From NCBI RefSeq assembly GCF_038396675.1, contig NC_088921.1, forward strand, positions 17,488,001 to 17,552,000: a DNA stretch of 64,000 nucleotides, written 5' to 3'. The notes under the pieces were generated by a model, which saw only the letters and a program-made list of their open reading frames with translations, made no database searches and was not told the origin of the DNA. This document shows, piece by piece, positions 1 to 11,210 of this stretch (positions are counted from its first letter, which is position 1; the number at the start of each line of letters is the position of its first letter). This stretch comes from Hydra vulgaris (lineage: Eukaryota; Cnidaria; Hydrozoa; Anthoathecata; Hydridae). The position numbers were made by a program, and so were the translations under genes.

Positions 1-2
1 TA

Positions 3-1010
3 AACTATCATCATCAAGATATTACAAAAGAATCTATAATTGCTAAAACATTTAATGAGGTGTTTGTCAATGCAGGTTTAAATTTAGCATCAAAATTAAA
101 ACACAGTGAGTTTAACGAGGAAAAATACTTGACTCCTAGCAATTCAATTATGGAAAATGCTGAGTTAACTGAAAAAGAATTATTAGATGCTGTGAGTTCA
201 TTAAAATTAAACAAAGCACAAGGATTTGATAATGTTAGTAGTAATGTTGTAATTAAATGTATTTTCTATATTAAAAAAGTTCTTTTGCATATATTTAATC
301 TTTCGTTTAAACAAGGAGTCTTTTCAAAAAAACTTAAAGTTGCTAGGGTAATACCAGTTTTTAAGTCTGGAGATGATACTAATATTTCTAACTATAGACC
401 TATTTCCATTCCTCCATGCTTCTCGAAAATACTAGAACGCATTATGTATAACAAATTATACTCATTTTTAGAAAAAAATAATCTTCTTTATAACAAACAA
501 TTTGGCTTCAAAACAGGGCACTCTACTGATCATGCAATTCTTCATCTCATTCAGATTATTTTTCAAGGTTTTGACAAAAACAAGTTCACTTTAGGTGTTT
601 TCATAGATCTTGGTAAGGCGTTCGACACTGTTGATCAAATTATTTTAATTAAAAAATTAGAAAACTACGGAATCAAAAATATAAACATAGCTTGGATTAA
701 AAGCTACTTATCTAATAGAAAACAATATATTTCATTCGGGAATGAAAAAACTAACAATATGTCAGTTACTTGCGGCGCTCCTCAAAGATCTATATTAGGA
801 CCACTTTTATTTTTAACCTATACTAATGATTTAAGCAAAGCTTCTAATATTCTAGATTCTATTTTGTTTGCTGATGACACAAACTTCTTTTATTCTCACA
901 GTGATATAACAACATTATTTAAAACGGTCAACATTGAACTTCGAAAACTAACCGAATGGTTAAATATGAATAAACTTACAATAAATTTAACTAAAACTAA
1001 TTTTAGTTAA
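3..1010 (+). CDS. non-LTR retrotransposon reverse transcriptase, partial
   Basis: Reverse transcriptase of a jockey/CR1-type LINE, which copies element RNA into DNA at a nicked chromosomal target. The frame is open from the left edge, so the true start lies outside the window; a GTG at 60 is only an internal codon. Counting from that GTG, the finger motif NYRPIS is at about 111-116, the first catalytic Asp is in FIDLGKAFD (181-189), the GVPQGSILGP-type motif appears as GAPQRSILGP (239-248), and the catalytic FADD is at 270-273. All catalytic residues are present. The frame stops at TAA just after NLTKTNFS, where related proteins continue into thumb and C-terminal regions, and no matching sequence follows. 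The copy is therefore 3'-truncated. The endonuclease domain, if any, lies off the window. Family identity is firm; clade is not resolved. Confidence 0.9.
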   Translation, partial: NYHHQDITKESIIAKTFNEVFVNAGLNLASKLKHSEFNEEKYLTPSNSIMENAELTEKELLDAVSSLKLNKAQGFDNVSSNVVIKCIFYIKKVLLHIFNLSFKQGVFSKKLKVARVIPVFKSGDDTNISNYRPISIPPCFSKILERIMYNKLYSFLEKNNLLYNKQFGFKTGHSTDHAILHLIQIIFQGFDKNKFTLGVFIDLGKAFDTVDQIILIKKLENYGIKNINIAWIKSYLSNRKQYISFGNEKTNNMSVTCGAPQRSILGPLLFLTYTNDLSKASNILDSILFADDTNFFYSHSDITTLFKTVNIELRKLTEWLNMNKLTINLTKTNFS

Positions 1011-1312
1011 ATTAATAGTCCTTGCCATTTTTATATATATTTTAAAACACGGAACTTGTAAACATTTGTACGGCTAAACAAAAAAGGGAAAAAAAAAAAA
1101 CAACCCTTTTTTATAATTTGCAAAATATTTGATAACTATCATTCAATTGCCAAAATTACAAATGCATATTATCCAAACGAATAAAGCAAATAATTTAATG
1201 TGCTTCCTCTTTTAATGTGCTTTTACACTAAAATACGTGCATTTGTACACGTACGCGCCATCGTGCGCTAACGTGTGTACGGAAACCTTCATTTTTCATA
1301 CGCACACACGCT
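1011..1312. other. AT-rich spacer with a GC-richer patch
   Basis: No gene seen. At 1236-1285 there is a CpG-containing patch whose ends (GTACAC and GTGTAC) are complementary, giving an imperfect palindrome directly before the MITE at 1315. Confidence 0.5.
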
Positions 1313-1314
1313 TA

Positions 1315-1888
1315 GGGGAGAGTGGGGTATTGGCGAACACCTAAGCGGGAATGCGAATTAAAGACACCAGTTATACAAAATTGATCATATTTATTGCTTA
1401 TCAATTAGTTTAACTACTCAGTCACAAACCCTCAAAAGGAATTTTTAAAAATCTTATTATAAAATAAAAATTTATGCCAGAAATAAAACCATTGGTGTTC
1501 GGAATTACCCTGCCTACGTGGGGTAATTCCGAACACATTGGGGGGCAATCACAAGCACTGTTGTGTAATAGCGAATAAAAAGCTAATTGTAATAACTAAG
1601 TCTAAAAACTATATTATGCAACAAAAACAAAAAAAAGGAGTGACTTTATTTCCATAGAAGCTACAACAGAGTGTTACTCAAGAAAAAAGTTGCATAAAAT
1701 TATCAGAAAAATTTAAAATCAAATTATAGTGAACAACATCCGCAGCTTCATTACACTACTGCACGTCTGGAACTGAGCATAGGATCCCTTCTCAGCAGGT
1801 AAAAAAAAATTGTCGAATTTATTTTTTTACAATGCTGTTTTGACCATGTTCGGAGTTACCCCGCGTTCGCCATTACCCCACTCTCCCC
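1315..1888. mobile_element. MITE with TA target duplication and GGGGAGAGTGGGGTA ends
   Basis: A 574-bp non-autonomous DNA element. Its ends are near-perfect inverted repeats of about 24 bp, starting GGGGAGAGTGGGGTA and reading on through TGGCGAAC, with one mismatch. A TA dinucleotide abuts each end (1313-1314 and 1889-1890), as expected for a TA target-site duplication of the Tc1/mariner/pogo type. It has no coding capacity. A GTTCG..TTACCCC motif recurs at both ends and in a central palindrome. Superfamily assignment from a 2-bp TSD is only an inference. Confidence 0.8.
1495..1536. repeat. perfect internal palindrome of the MITE
   Basis: Sixteen-base arms, GTGTTCGGAATTACCC and its exact reverse complement, separated by a 10-base loop. 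The arm sequence resembles the subterminal motifs at 1324-1338, 1848-1862 and 1865-1879. Confidence 0.8.
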
Positions 1889-2475
1889 TACATATGAAAG
1901 AAAAAAAAATTAAACAAACGAATTCACGCGAATTTTTCATTACTTCAAGTATAACTTTGTATTAAGCTACTCGTAAAACTATTTATAAAATAAATAATTT
2001 TTCTTCAACTGGAATATTTTTTGTACAGCGTCACGATATTTTTATATTAATTTATTATATTTATATATATTTATAATTATTACAATTCACCATGCCACGT
2101 TTTATAAGTTCAATTTTAACAATTCTTTAGATTCATATTGGTTATATTCATATATTAGGAATAAAGTAATAACTTACCCAGTAAAAATTGAAAAGCGAAC
2201 GTAATTTTTTAAGGCTTAATTGCTTTTTATTTTTATTGATTTAATACTTAGAGAAAACTTATAACTTTTTTCATAAACAGAACAATTTAATAACTCTTTA
2301 GAATTGGTTATTAGTTCAGAAGGGAGTGATTTAAGTAAAAGCTGCGTGATTAAAAATAATGATGGTATGCTCTAAAGCAGTTGTATTAAAGCAACTAATA
2401 ATTTTGTTTGTTAATCTGAGTATCCACAACAAACTTCAATTAAATAACATTTAAAAAAGTATACTTGATATATAG
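1889..2475. other. AT-rich sequence, nothing recognised
   Basis: No open frame, repeat or RNA structure that I can support. It lies upstream of the first recognisable exon of the Ulp1-like gene, so a promoter or earlier exons could be here, but none is evident. Confidence 0.4.
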
Positions 2476-2762
2476 GTCATGGAATACTTAATAGCTTACG
2501 ACATTTAAAACCCGTTAATGCTATAATGGGAATATACGAGGAGTTAGGTGGAAGCAAACTATACGATTATTCGCTTCAAGATACTCTCATAGGTTGCCTC
2601 AGTGATGAAATTGTTAATGTTTACTTGAGTTTAATTGCGAAAAATCAGCAGGTAATAATTCTTTCAACATTTTTAAACATTTAAATTTATAATACAAATG
2701 ACATTTAGAAAAAATATAAACATCAATATAATTAAAGCGATATTTAGAACATTTGATCTGTA

Positions 2763-2960
2763 GGGCTGTTCAAATAACACATTTAACAAATTTATATTTT
2801 TATCAGAGCGGAGTTAGTAAACTTTTAGCAAAAAACTAAAAACTTGGAGATATTTTGCTTAAAAATGTAACATCGCACAAGAGGAGGGGAGGGGTTGGAA
2901 AAAGATGTCCTATGAGGAGTCTAAAAGGGGCCAAAAAGTGTCACATTATTTGCACAGCCC
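2763..2960. mobile_element. short MITE in an intron of the Ulp1-like gene
   Basis: About 198 bp bounded by inverted ends GGGCTGTTCAAATAA and its near-complement TTATTTGCACAGCCC, with a G-rich interior. It has no coding capacity and lies between the 2476-2651 and 3054-3146 coding blocks. Confidence 0.6.
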
Positions 2961-4330
2961 CTTTTGATACTACATATATATATTAACATAAAACAGCATT
3001 CAAATAAAATGTAATCAGTTTCTAAAAAATAACTTAACAAATATTCGTTTCAGGATGAAAAAAATATTGAAGTATTGGCACCAGCCGGATTTCTATCACA
3101 GAAAGAGTTACCGCTCAAAACAAATTTGATTCGAAAACAACATTTGGTACTGAAAAGTCATTCTTCTAATGACAAATACTAAAAAGAAAATAATTATCAC
3201 TTTAATTTTACACTAATATTTTATATATTTATATATAACACATTTATATTATATGATATATTTGATACATTATTATATGATATTTATTTATAGGATGAGC
3301 TATTTAAAATTGATGCAATAATATGCTGCATGGTTGCAAATTTCCATTGGACACTGACAGTAATTTTTTAACTATTTATTTTTTAATACTTAAAAATAAT
3401 AAAAAATCATAAAAAATAAAAAATAATAAAAAATCACAATGACATTAAATTCAAAAAGAAATTTGTTTTTTAATATACCTTATAATAATATCTTTTGTCT
3501 CAGATTATTAAACCAAAGGAAAAAATTATGTATCATGTTAGTCCTCTTGGTGAGCGAGATACGAATGTCAAAAATGAACAAATAAAATGGAAGTATGAAT
3601 GTATTGAATAAGTATTTACTCTGTGTTTTTTTTGAGTAGTTCATATTAACTTGATTTTTCAATATAAATATAGTAGCTACTTGAAACAAAGATATGGAGT
3701 TTTGGAAAAATATTAAATATTAAAATTAAAAAAAAATATTAAAATTGCCACATGCATTGCAAGATGACAGCATATCGTGTGGAGTCTTTTGCATTAAGGC
3801 AAATTCATTGAAGTTGTAGTAAAATGAAATTGGACAATTTATTTTTTTAACTTTTGTGTACAAACTGTTTTACATTTTGATACAAAATGTTAAAAAAGAA
3901 TTTAAAATGTTGCAGTTTGCTGAAAACTTTATAAACGAGGAAGGGTTGTTACAGTCTTTTTCACTAAAAGAACTAGACAAGTACCGAAAAGAAGTTGTAC
4001 ATTTTTTGTTGGATAAGGGAGGTTTGTTTATAAAATTTGAAATATTTTTAACTTAAAATTTGAATTTTACATAAAATTTCAAATTATTCAAGAATTTTTT
4101 GTTATAGGTCAAGAACATTGGAACAAAACAGTATGTAGAATCTGTGGTCAACCGGAAGGACCTAAAAAAAACAAAAATCAAAGGATTGATAAATGGGTAT
4201 AAGATTTTAACATTTATCAATGATTGATTTGTATAAATATTTAGTAAAAAGTAGTTTCATAAAGTACTATTAATGCCATCAATAGATTAAATGCGATATT
4301 TGCAAACCAGTTAGATGGTTTCACCAAACA

Positions 4331-5044
4331 TTATGTATGTGAAAGAGAAAAAAAGTTTGTTTACATGCGCAAAGATTTCTATCTAAAAGAATAGGTAATA
4401 TATTTTGTTGTACCTTTTCATATAGATTAAATTCAAATAGCAAAAAGACAATGTTTTTTTCATATGAATTTTAAACCTATTTTAATTTAAATTTCAAACC
4501 AATTTTTCTAAAAATTTATATTTATATTTGTGATATTGTAATTTAGAAGTTAAAAGAAAGATGCAATAAGAAAATCGAAAGAAAAAATAAAAATATATTT
4601 GTTTTTGTAAATAATTTTTGAATTGATTTAAAATAATTTATTTGTAAATAAAATATATTAGAATAAATAAATCAAAATTAGTTAAAAATTATTTATTGAA
4701 TTATTGCTTACCATTAAGTTTTCAAACCTGAAATATTCAATGAACAAAATTATTATACAAAATCTGTAATAATGGAATGTAATCAACTTCAAAATAAATT
4801 AAAACCTTACCTTTTTGTAACATTTTTGAAACAGCTATTTTATTAACGGTGTAAAATGATTTGTAAATAAGTTTATAAAGCTATAGATGTTGTCTACTAG
4901 TAACATTCTTTTATATTATTTATGGTCGCTCTTGTTAATATTGCAAGCTTGTGAACCATACAGTATTTAAGTTTTATGTATAAATTTTCTACTTAAAAAT
5001 AATTAAATAAATCTAATATTTCATGGGATCTAATTTTCTACCAC
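4331..5044. other. AT-rich sequence between PHD block and last coding block
   Basis: Probably intron or decayed exon. A Lys/Arg-rich stretch at 4338-4394 can be read as the end of the PHD finger after a one-base shift. Nothing else was recognised. Confidence 0.35.
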
Positions 5045-5342
5045 AGTGTTGTTGCGGCAAAAAATTTAGATATTGTTCGGCAAAATACTGCATATAAAAA
5101 TAATCGTTGCGAGTGGGATATGATCAAGACACAACCAAATGGTCGAGGAATACCTGAGATTATCATCATGTAGTTACATTATGCTATACAATATTTTTCG
5201 CTAACTGGTTCCCTGTTTCAGTATATTCCCATGACATATGAAATACTGAAATAGGCTTTCAAATAGCTATGTATTAAAATGCTACTAAAACAAACTTACA
5301 TTTTGCAAAGACTACTTACAACTCTTATCAGGAAATAAAAAC

Positions 5343-5510
5343 AAAGGTTTGTAATTTTATATGTATTAAGGATTTGAGAAAAAATTTATTATTAGCGCTA
5401 GCTATCAGTTCTTTGTCTTTTTTAAAAAGGTTTGTAATTTTATATGTATTAAGGATTTGAGAAAAAAATTATTATTAGCGCTAGCTATCAGTTCTTTGTC
5501 TTTTTTAAAA
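5343..5510. repeat. 83-bp tandem duplication
   Basis: Two almost identical head-to-tail copies (5343-5425 and 5426-5510) of a segment that contains TAGCGCTAGCTA. The very low divergence points to a recent event. It lies at the 3' edge of the P-element-like transposase remnant. Confidence 0.85.
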
Positions 5511-5529
5511 CTCTTTTACCTGATCTTTT

Positions 5530-7040
5530 CTTACAGAATCTGTAATTTCTTTTTGTAAATTATTATAAAAAATATTAATGACAATTCGAGATACATATTT
5601 AATTCCTCATTCTTGGTGATTCTCGCATGTAAAATCAACACTGCTATAATAAATCTTAAAAATTTGTTCTGCAAAACTTTTGATTGATAAAGAATAACTG
5701 CAGTGTTTGATTAGAATAGGAGAAATAATATCTAGAATACTAAAAAGATGACAAATAAAATCAGACAAAGATTGACTTGGACATATAATTCCACCTCTGG
5801 ATAATATGAGAAGTTTGTTTGGTTAAAGTAAAATATTCACATGTAGACCAAATTTCAATCCAATTTGCAATTTCTCTATAAAATGTGGGTTTTTTATCTC
5901 CTTTTACAGCAGCATTGCCTAGCTGATTGGATGTATTAAACATCTGCTTTAAATTAAGTGTGACAAATAACTTATGAAACAATGATAAAAATTGTACTGC
6001 ATCATTTCTTTCAGGAAAATAACTTAGTATCGCAGCTGTAGTTGTTTCATCAAGAATTGCTAATGCAAGATTAAGATCTTGTTTATTGTTTCCAGGATGA
6101 GATTAATTTTCCTTGCTTTATTCAAGTTTCCATTTAATAATTGGCCTTTTTCATAAACTTTATGAAATAAATCCCAAGTAATAAAACCAGCTGGAACTTC
6201 AACTTTGTCTCTGAAGAAATCAAACGAAAAAGTAAACTAAAAGATGGTAAAGGTAGTTGTTCTAACAATAACTTATAAGACTGTGCTGAAGTGTGACGTA
6301 AAATTAGTGCATAACGTATAATGGATGCAGAATATGGAGGTCTGCCTTGAGGAGAATAGTATCTAATTTCATTTAACTCGGTCAAAATTGAATTCATACC
6401 ACTGGCTTTATTTCTAATATAGACAGGAAAATTTTCTAACATACAACAGTTTGTTAATTTGCAATTATGACCACTACGAAACCATTCAGGTAAAGAAATA
6501 TGATAGCCTTTATATGAGAATGAAACATAAAGATCTTTATTTACAGTTATTGACTCAAAAATAGTTGATATGCCTGGTTTTTCATCAAAACATAGTTTAT
6601 AATAAACAACACTATCATGAATTTTTTTAAACGTAAAGCCCGGCGGAGAATGTTGTTCTGTCAAAGAATCAAGATTAATTGTTTTATCAACACTTTGAAA
6701 ATCTTCAAAATCATCTTTTCCTAAATATCTCAAAGTTGGTTCTTTTCAGGGCAACTTTGGAACCCTTAGAGCCGACGATCCACTTATTTCATTGGTTTGA
6801 ATAGTTGGAACTGGAAGAAGATTCCGTTTCATGGTGCATCTTTTACCTTAATTAATAAATTTGTCATCAAAATGATTCACACAAATAGCTTAATATTTTG
6901 ATGGAACCCAATCTTTTCTATTAACAAAGTATATCCATCGTTCTCGCAAATTCAAATTCTTCAGGAAAATGAAATATTGACTTTTTTGGACCATAAGAGT
7001 AACCAGTTTTACAGTTTGTAACAACACATTTATTAACCAT
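5530..7040 (-). pseudogene. P-element-like transposase with THAP domain, broken
   Basis: Reads on the minus strand from an ATG at 7040. The first block is a THAP DNA-binding zinc finger: MVNKCVVTNCKTGYSYGPKK, then a frameshift near 6950 into RERWIYFVNRKDWVPSKY, an in-frame stop, and CVNHFDDKF carrying the C-x2-H pair. A linker with another stop (6738-6850) leads to a 199-residue open block (6134-6733). That block contains a Tyr/Ser-Ala helix segment (PPYSASIIRYALILRHTSAQ) typical of P-element/THAP9 transposases upstream of the RNase H fold. A later block (5761-5982; NAAVKGDKKPTFYREIANW) and an open stretch to about 5530 match the C-terminal half. Such proteins cut and paste P-superfamily DNA in the nucleus. 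Several frameshifts and stops make this copy inactive. Terminal repeats were not found. Family call is good; boundaries are approximate. Confidence 0.75.
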
Positions 7041-8204
7041 TTTATTACTAAAACGAATAAAAAAAATTGTAAGTTATTTTTAAATATAAACTCACTTACA
7101 TTTATTATTGGAATTATCTCCACTTAAATAACATCGCATAAAAAAGCAGTTTTACTATATACAATAATAATAATAATACACTGTCTGTTTGGCTTTTTCA
7201 TTATTCCACTCTCTAATGGAATATAATGAAACAGGCAATCAGTCAGAATACATTCTCATATTAATCAGTTCAGAATACATTACATATTAAATGACTATAA
7301 AAGCATAAGCCAATGCATGCAAGCAAATATTTATATAGTAATTGTTACAATATTATAATTCAATATTTTACTTAACACCGTATGTATAATATTCACTGAT
7401 AAATATATTGTTAATGTTGTTGTTGTTAGTAAAACCTTTCATACATAATTTAAAATTTAAAAATAAGCCGTAAAAAAACTGGCCTCTTAATTTTTTACGG
7501 AAAATGCAACAAATCAGGCTGTATAATAACAGTAGGCCATGGCCCAATATGATTTCTCCATTATAAATTAAAAAAAAAATGTTGTCGAAGGTTGAAGTAA
7601 TAGCCTTATCATCTTTAAGTTTCTTACTGTTTATATTGTATATTTTATATTATTTAAAACGATAAACATAGGCTTATATTCTTTCAATATTTTTGTATAA
7701 AGAGCTTTGTTAAAAGTTATTTTATTGTATTATCAGAAAAAAGAAACTTCTCAGGCTTGGAAAAAGTAAAAAAATTATTTAAAAATTAAATTATTTAATC
7801 CGTAAAACTGTTTATAGATTTAAAGTAACAGGAAATAACTTCTAAAGATAAGTTTCAGGCTTTTTCTCTTTCTTTCTGGAAAAGTCGCTGTGGTATTTAT
7901 TATATGAGCTACGAATTTTCGTTTTGATAGCTACAGAATGCAGGATCTTTCACAATATAAACAACTTCACTTTCTATCATGACTACTTATTTAGAACACA
8001 GAACAAGATCAAATGGGACATAATGATATACTATTTGTTCAGAGGCTCATTAAGCTTCTGAAGACTACTGCTAGCTTTAGTCTATTTATTCTATTTAATT
8101 TCATAACACTAATAAACGTACAGTTAGGTATGACATACATTAAAACATCTAAGCATATAGCATATGTATATACGTGTATGTATAGGCAGTGTTAGTAATG
8201 CTTA
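7041..8204. other. AT-rich intergenic sequence
   Basis: No convincing gene. There is a short (AAT)n run near 7167 and a hairpin with 10-base arms CCGTAAAAAA/TTTTTTACGG at 7468-7500. Short open frames at 8013-8195 are not supported by codon pattern or homology. Confidence 0.4.
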
Positions 8205-8560
8205 AGTACTTGGCGCAAAAATTGATCCGATAGCTAATTTTTTCATTAGTTATTTTCATTCGACACATCGGAAAAATACTTGTTGCTATGAAGCCGGAAT
8301 GCACATTGTCGCAGAAGGAAGCTTTGGTCAATAAGCTGTTTGAGCAACACAGGAAAGCTAGATTTTGTGAGATCTTTGAAACCGTTTTGAATAAAATGTT
8401 AGTTTAGGATGCCACGCTATTTATTTTTCACTGTCCTGAATACGCCGACATCAAGCGGCTGTAGCACGCGAGATGCATGAGCCAATTGCTTAGAAATAAT
8501 AATACTCTTTTTCTTAGTGAGTTAGTTTCAGTTTGCATGGCCGTCTAAAAAAAGGACTTT
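8205..8560 (-). pseudogene. pogo/Tigger-type DDE transposase fragment
   Basis: Minus-strand remnant of the catalytic domain of a pogo-family (Tc1/mariner superfamily) transposase, which moves DNA by cut and paste into TA sites. Visible in order are FLDGHAN at about 8550-8530 (second catalytic Asp in the D-G-H motif), QLAHASRVLQPLDVGVF at about 8500-8440 (third catalytic Asp in the LQPLDVGVF motif), and after frame breaks a C-terminal SGFIATSIFP segment at about 8310-8270, equivalent to the GFRATGIFP motif of the family. Stops and frame changes separate the pieces, and the N-terminal HTH regions are not seen. Both Asp codons survive although the copy is dead. Terminal repeats were not identified. 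Confidence 0.7.
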
Positions 8561-9530
8561 ATTAATTTATTAAAATGATTGTAATGTAAATAGGAAAATA
8601 ATATTAAAAACTCTAATAAAGTTTTTTTACTATGTATCAACATACATACACTATGTTAGGCAGTTCAACATTTTTTTTTAAAATGTAAAATGAAAACAAA
8701 ACAAAATCCATAGACTAGAGCTAAACATTAACAGTTAAAAAATAACAAACCTATCGTTATATTACTATTAGTCGAAAACTTATGCAACTTTTAAATCACA
8801 AAATTTAAGATTTTTTTCTGTATGACTTTTGAGGTTTTTAGCGATATAATGTTTTTAAGAATCGCATTAACGTTTCCGTTCTTTTACAAAAGTAACAATA
8901 AACAAGACTGTTATTATTCGAAACTAAGAATATAATACCCATAAAAACTATAGATAATGGAATTTTAATGATTAGGAAACAACCCACCTTTGACATAATA
9001 AATCTGTAACCGTTTTTATTTTTAATTTTATTTATTGGTAATACAAAAAGGGCTTTCCAGAACAACAAACCAATTTTAAAAATTAAATTTCAATCTTGAA
9101 AATTGACGAGTTGAGTTTTGAAAATTGACAAGTGCTAAAAAAATTTTTTTTAAGTTAACTTTTTGGTGGGAGGCATATTTTTTGTGTGATCAACGCTAAT
9201 TATTTAAAAATATGCACACTATTAGGATAATATAATGGTATAATTGGTTTTGTTATTAATTCAAAATAACGTTACTTTCAAAACATTTAGGATATAAAAT
9301 GACCTTAATTTTTGAATCAAGTTATCTCTAAAAATAAAAATCTCAAAAAAATATTTATGGTACTGTTGTTAAGCTGTAGTTCTAATTTTTGCAACAAACA
9401 AATAAAAAGTTATTGTATTTTAAGTCGTCGATTGAACGATGGAAGAACATACACCTTAAACTATTTTGTCGGCACAAAATCTCAGATCTTTTTTCTTTAG
9501 CCGTGTTTTATCGATAATCGATATTGCTCA
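8561..9530. other. AT-rich intergenic sequence
   Basis: No supported gene, RNA or repeat. Small open frames here have no recognisable content. Confidence 0.4.
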
Positions 9531-9534
9531 GATA

Positions 9535-9752
9535 TTGAAGTGCCAAACTATGTATCATTTTTTTAAAAAATTTATTAAGGTGCCCCAAGAAGTCCTTACG
9601 GTCTTATTACAGAGCACCTGTGATGAGCATTTAATTAGAAGCTCACTCCTCCTTTCAAATTAAAGTCGTGAAACTTGCCCGGAGGTGGGCTTTGAACCAT
9701 GGATCCATTGTTTCCGAAGCAAGTGCGCTACGCCTGAGCAACCTCTGCTCTC
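9535..9752 (-). mobile_element. tRNA-derived SINE
   Basis: Read on the minus strand, the 5' part (9752-9680) looks like a tRNA. A D-arm-like GGTTGCTCAGGCGTAGCGC (A box) is followed by a B box GGTTCAAAGCC close to the GGTTCGANTCC consensus, so it could be transcribed by RNA polymerase III. The T stem no longer pairs well, which argues against a working tRNA gene. A non-tRNA body follows, with CCGTAAGGACTTCTTGGGG at about 9605-9585. The same body recurs at 14.5 kb, showing it is dispersed. Confidence 0.6.
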
Positions 9753-10829
9753 AACATACAAAATCTTTAAACCATTTCTATAGAAATAGTTAACCCAACC
9801 GGCGCAACTCCGAAACTCTGGCTTCTGTTGCCTATTAATAATCTTTTAAAACAAAAAGAATGACACGTGCAAAGAATGGTTTTAAATCCTTGAAGTTAAC
9901 TATTACTATTTATCATAAACACCAATTAAAGTTACAAATTAAGTCTCAACGTTACGGAAACGTAGTAATATATTAAATTTCCGTGAGGAATGTGGAAAAA
10001 AACACGTGTTAAACTTAAGTAAAATTGCCCGTAACATACACGTGTTTTTGATCTAAACGGTTGTGTCAAGATCACTGATCTCTATAATAACAGGAAAGCG
10101 TATCTCCTAATAAAACTCCTAATTTTTTGAAGCCATGCTAAGTCATATTGGGAAGCCCGAGAATTTAAATTTTTGTAAGCTTCAGTTTTACGACTATGTT
10201 TGCGCTTTAAATTATCACGTTGTTTCAGATTTCACATATAAGTGCAATTCCACTGTTACTTACGGGGCATTTTGATTTTTTTAATGTCACATTTTTAGAT
10301 CTATATTTTTTATTTTAACATATTAGATTTTTATATATTAATGAATCATCCCAAAATCATTTATTTGTTTTCCTGTTTATTGAAATTTCGCTCAATTAAA
10401 AAAACATTGCATTAAACCTGTCTTCAGTCGAATATTTCAAGCCAAATATTTAACCTACAAAAATTGGCTTCTTAAATTAAATTAAGTAGTTGTTATTCTG
10501 CATAAAATTATTCAAAAAATTGTTTTACCTATTTACTTAAATCAAATTACTTATCGTTACTAACGGGGACAATTTTACGCTTTTATCATAATGTGGTTTA
10601 GCTACCATATGCACAGAAAGTATGACGCATGACATTAATTTGAAATTTAAAACAAAAACACAAATAACATTATTGATCAAAATTTTAAATTTTGAAATAT
10701 ATGGCAATCCAATAATTACTTTGAATTTCTTTATTCATTTTATGGAAATAGCTCGCTTGAGCGTGAAATTGCCCATAAAGACAAAAATATGAGTGGAATA
10801 AAAAAAGAACTTCGAGTTTCAGAATTTTC
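9753..10829. other. AT-rich intergenic sequence
   Basis: Nothing recognised apart from a few CpG-containing words; no frame over 60 codons. Confidence 0.4.
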
Positions 10830-10831
10830 TA

Positions 10832-10886
<55 letters not shown>

Positions 10887-10895
10887 TATATATAT
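10830..10895. repeat. (TA)n microsatellite
   Basis: Nearly pure alternating TA with one GT and one AA interruption. Confidence 0.95.
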
Positions 10896-10919
10896 TGTCA
10901 TAATTTAAAACGTTTTTTT

Positions 10920-11180
10920 TCAGATTTTGAACATTTTACACGTTGTATTTCAATGGCCTCACAAACCTTTCTTGTGTAATTGTTTGAAATAAAAGAAAGC
11001 GTTTTAGGGTTCTCTCAATTTATTTTACCATTACAATGTTGTGAATGTTCTACTATTCCATATGTTTCCCAGTTGGCTTTTGTAACATTATTTTCATGTT
11101 CTTGATTTCGTGTGGAAATCTTTTTTTCTTATTTCACCGATATAACATGCCACACATGTGCAATTAAGTTGGTACACTCC
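10920..11180 (-). pseudogene. Penelope-like element, GIY-YIG endonuclease fragment
   Basis: Minus-strand translation gives GVYQLNCTC at the 5' end, then ACYIGEIRKKDFHTKSREHE and NNVTKANWETYGIVEHS. Further on come CNGKINWENPKTLS and YTRKVCEAIEIQR. This is the C-terminal GIY-YIG nuclease of Penelope-like retroelements, including the Cys pair beside the GIY motif and the later His/Cys residues that form their characteristic zinc-binding extension. The enzyme nicks target DNA to prime reverse transcription. One frameshift lies near the Cys pair and another within ENPKTLS, so this copy is dead. The upstream reverse transcriptase is missing. The repeats at 11211-11640, just upstream on this strand, may belong to the same element. 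Confidence 0.75.
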
Positions 11181-11210
11181 AAAATGACTATTCAGAGGTA
11201 GTTTAGACTT

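Larger units (their letters stand above)
2476..5174 (+). pseudogene. multi-exon Ulp1-like (C48) protease with PHD finger, probably decayed
   Basis: Exon-sized coding blocks with AG/GT borders read in order as a C48 (Ulp1/SENP-type) cysteine protease followed by a PHD zinc finger. Blocks: 2476-2651 (ends CLSDEIVNVYLSLI, matching the W-L-x-D-E-x-I-N-x-Y-L helix), 3054-3146, 3294-3359 (NFHWTLT, catalytic His-Trp), 3504-3600, 3745-3816 (LQDDSISCGVFCIKA, the Gln and catalytic Cys segment), 3916-4021, 4108-4196 (CRICGQPEG), 4286-4330 (IKCDICKPVRWFHQ, PHD core), and perhaps 5045-5174, which ends in a stop. The 2476/3054/3294 and 3916/4108/4286 joins keep frame. Problems: the 3600 to 3745 join has no clean phase, stops lie at 3817 and 3602, and the PHD tail shifts frame near 4335. 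Ulp1 domains occur in host deSUMOylases and inside DNA transposons; which this is cannot be told here. It could be a live gene with other exons, but decay seems more likely. Confidence 0.6.

Noticed and set aside
3480..3689. 69-codon minus-strand frame (also 6890-7123 read as one protein)
   Set aside because: The first is the shadow of the Ulp1-like coding block. The second mixes intergenic sequence with the shifted frame of the THAP finger.
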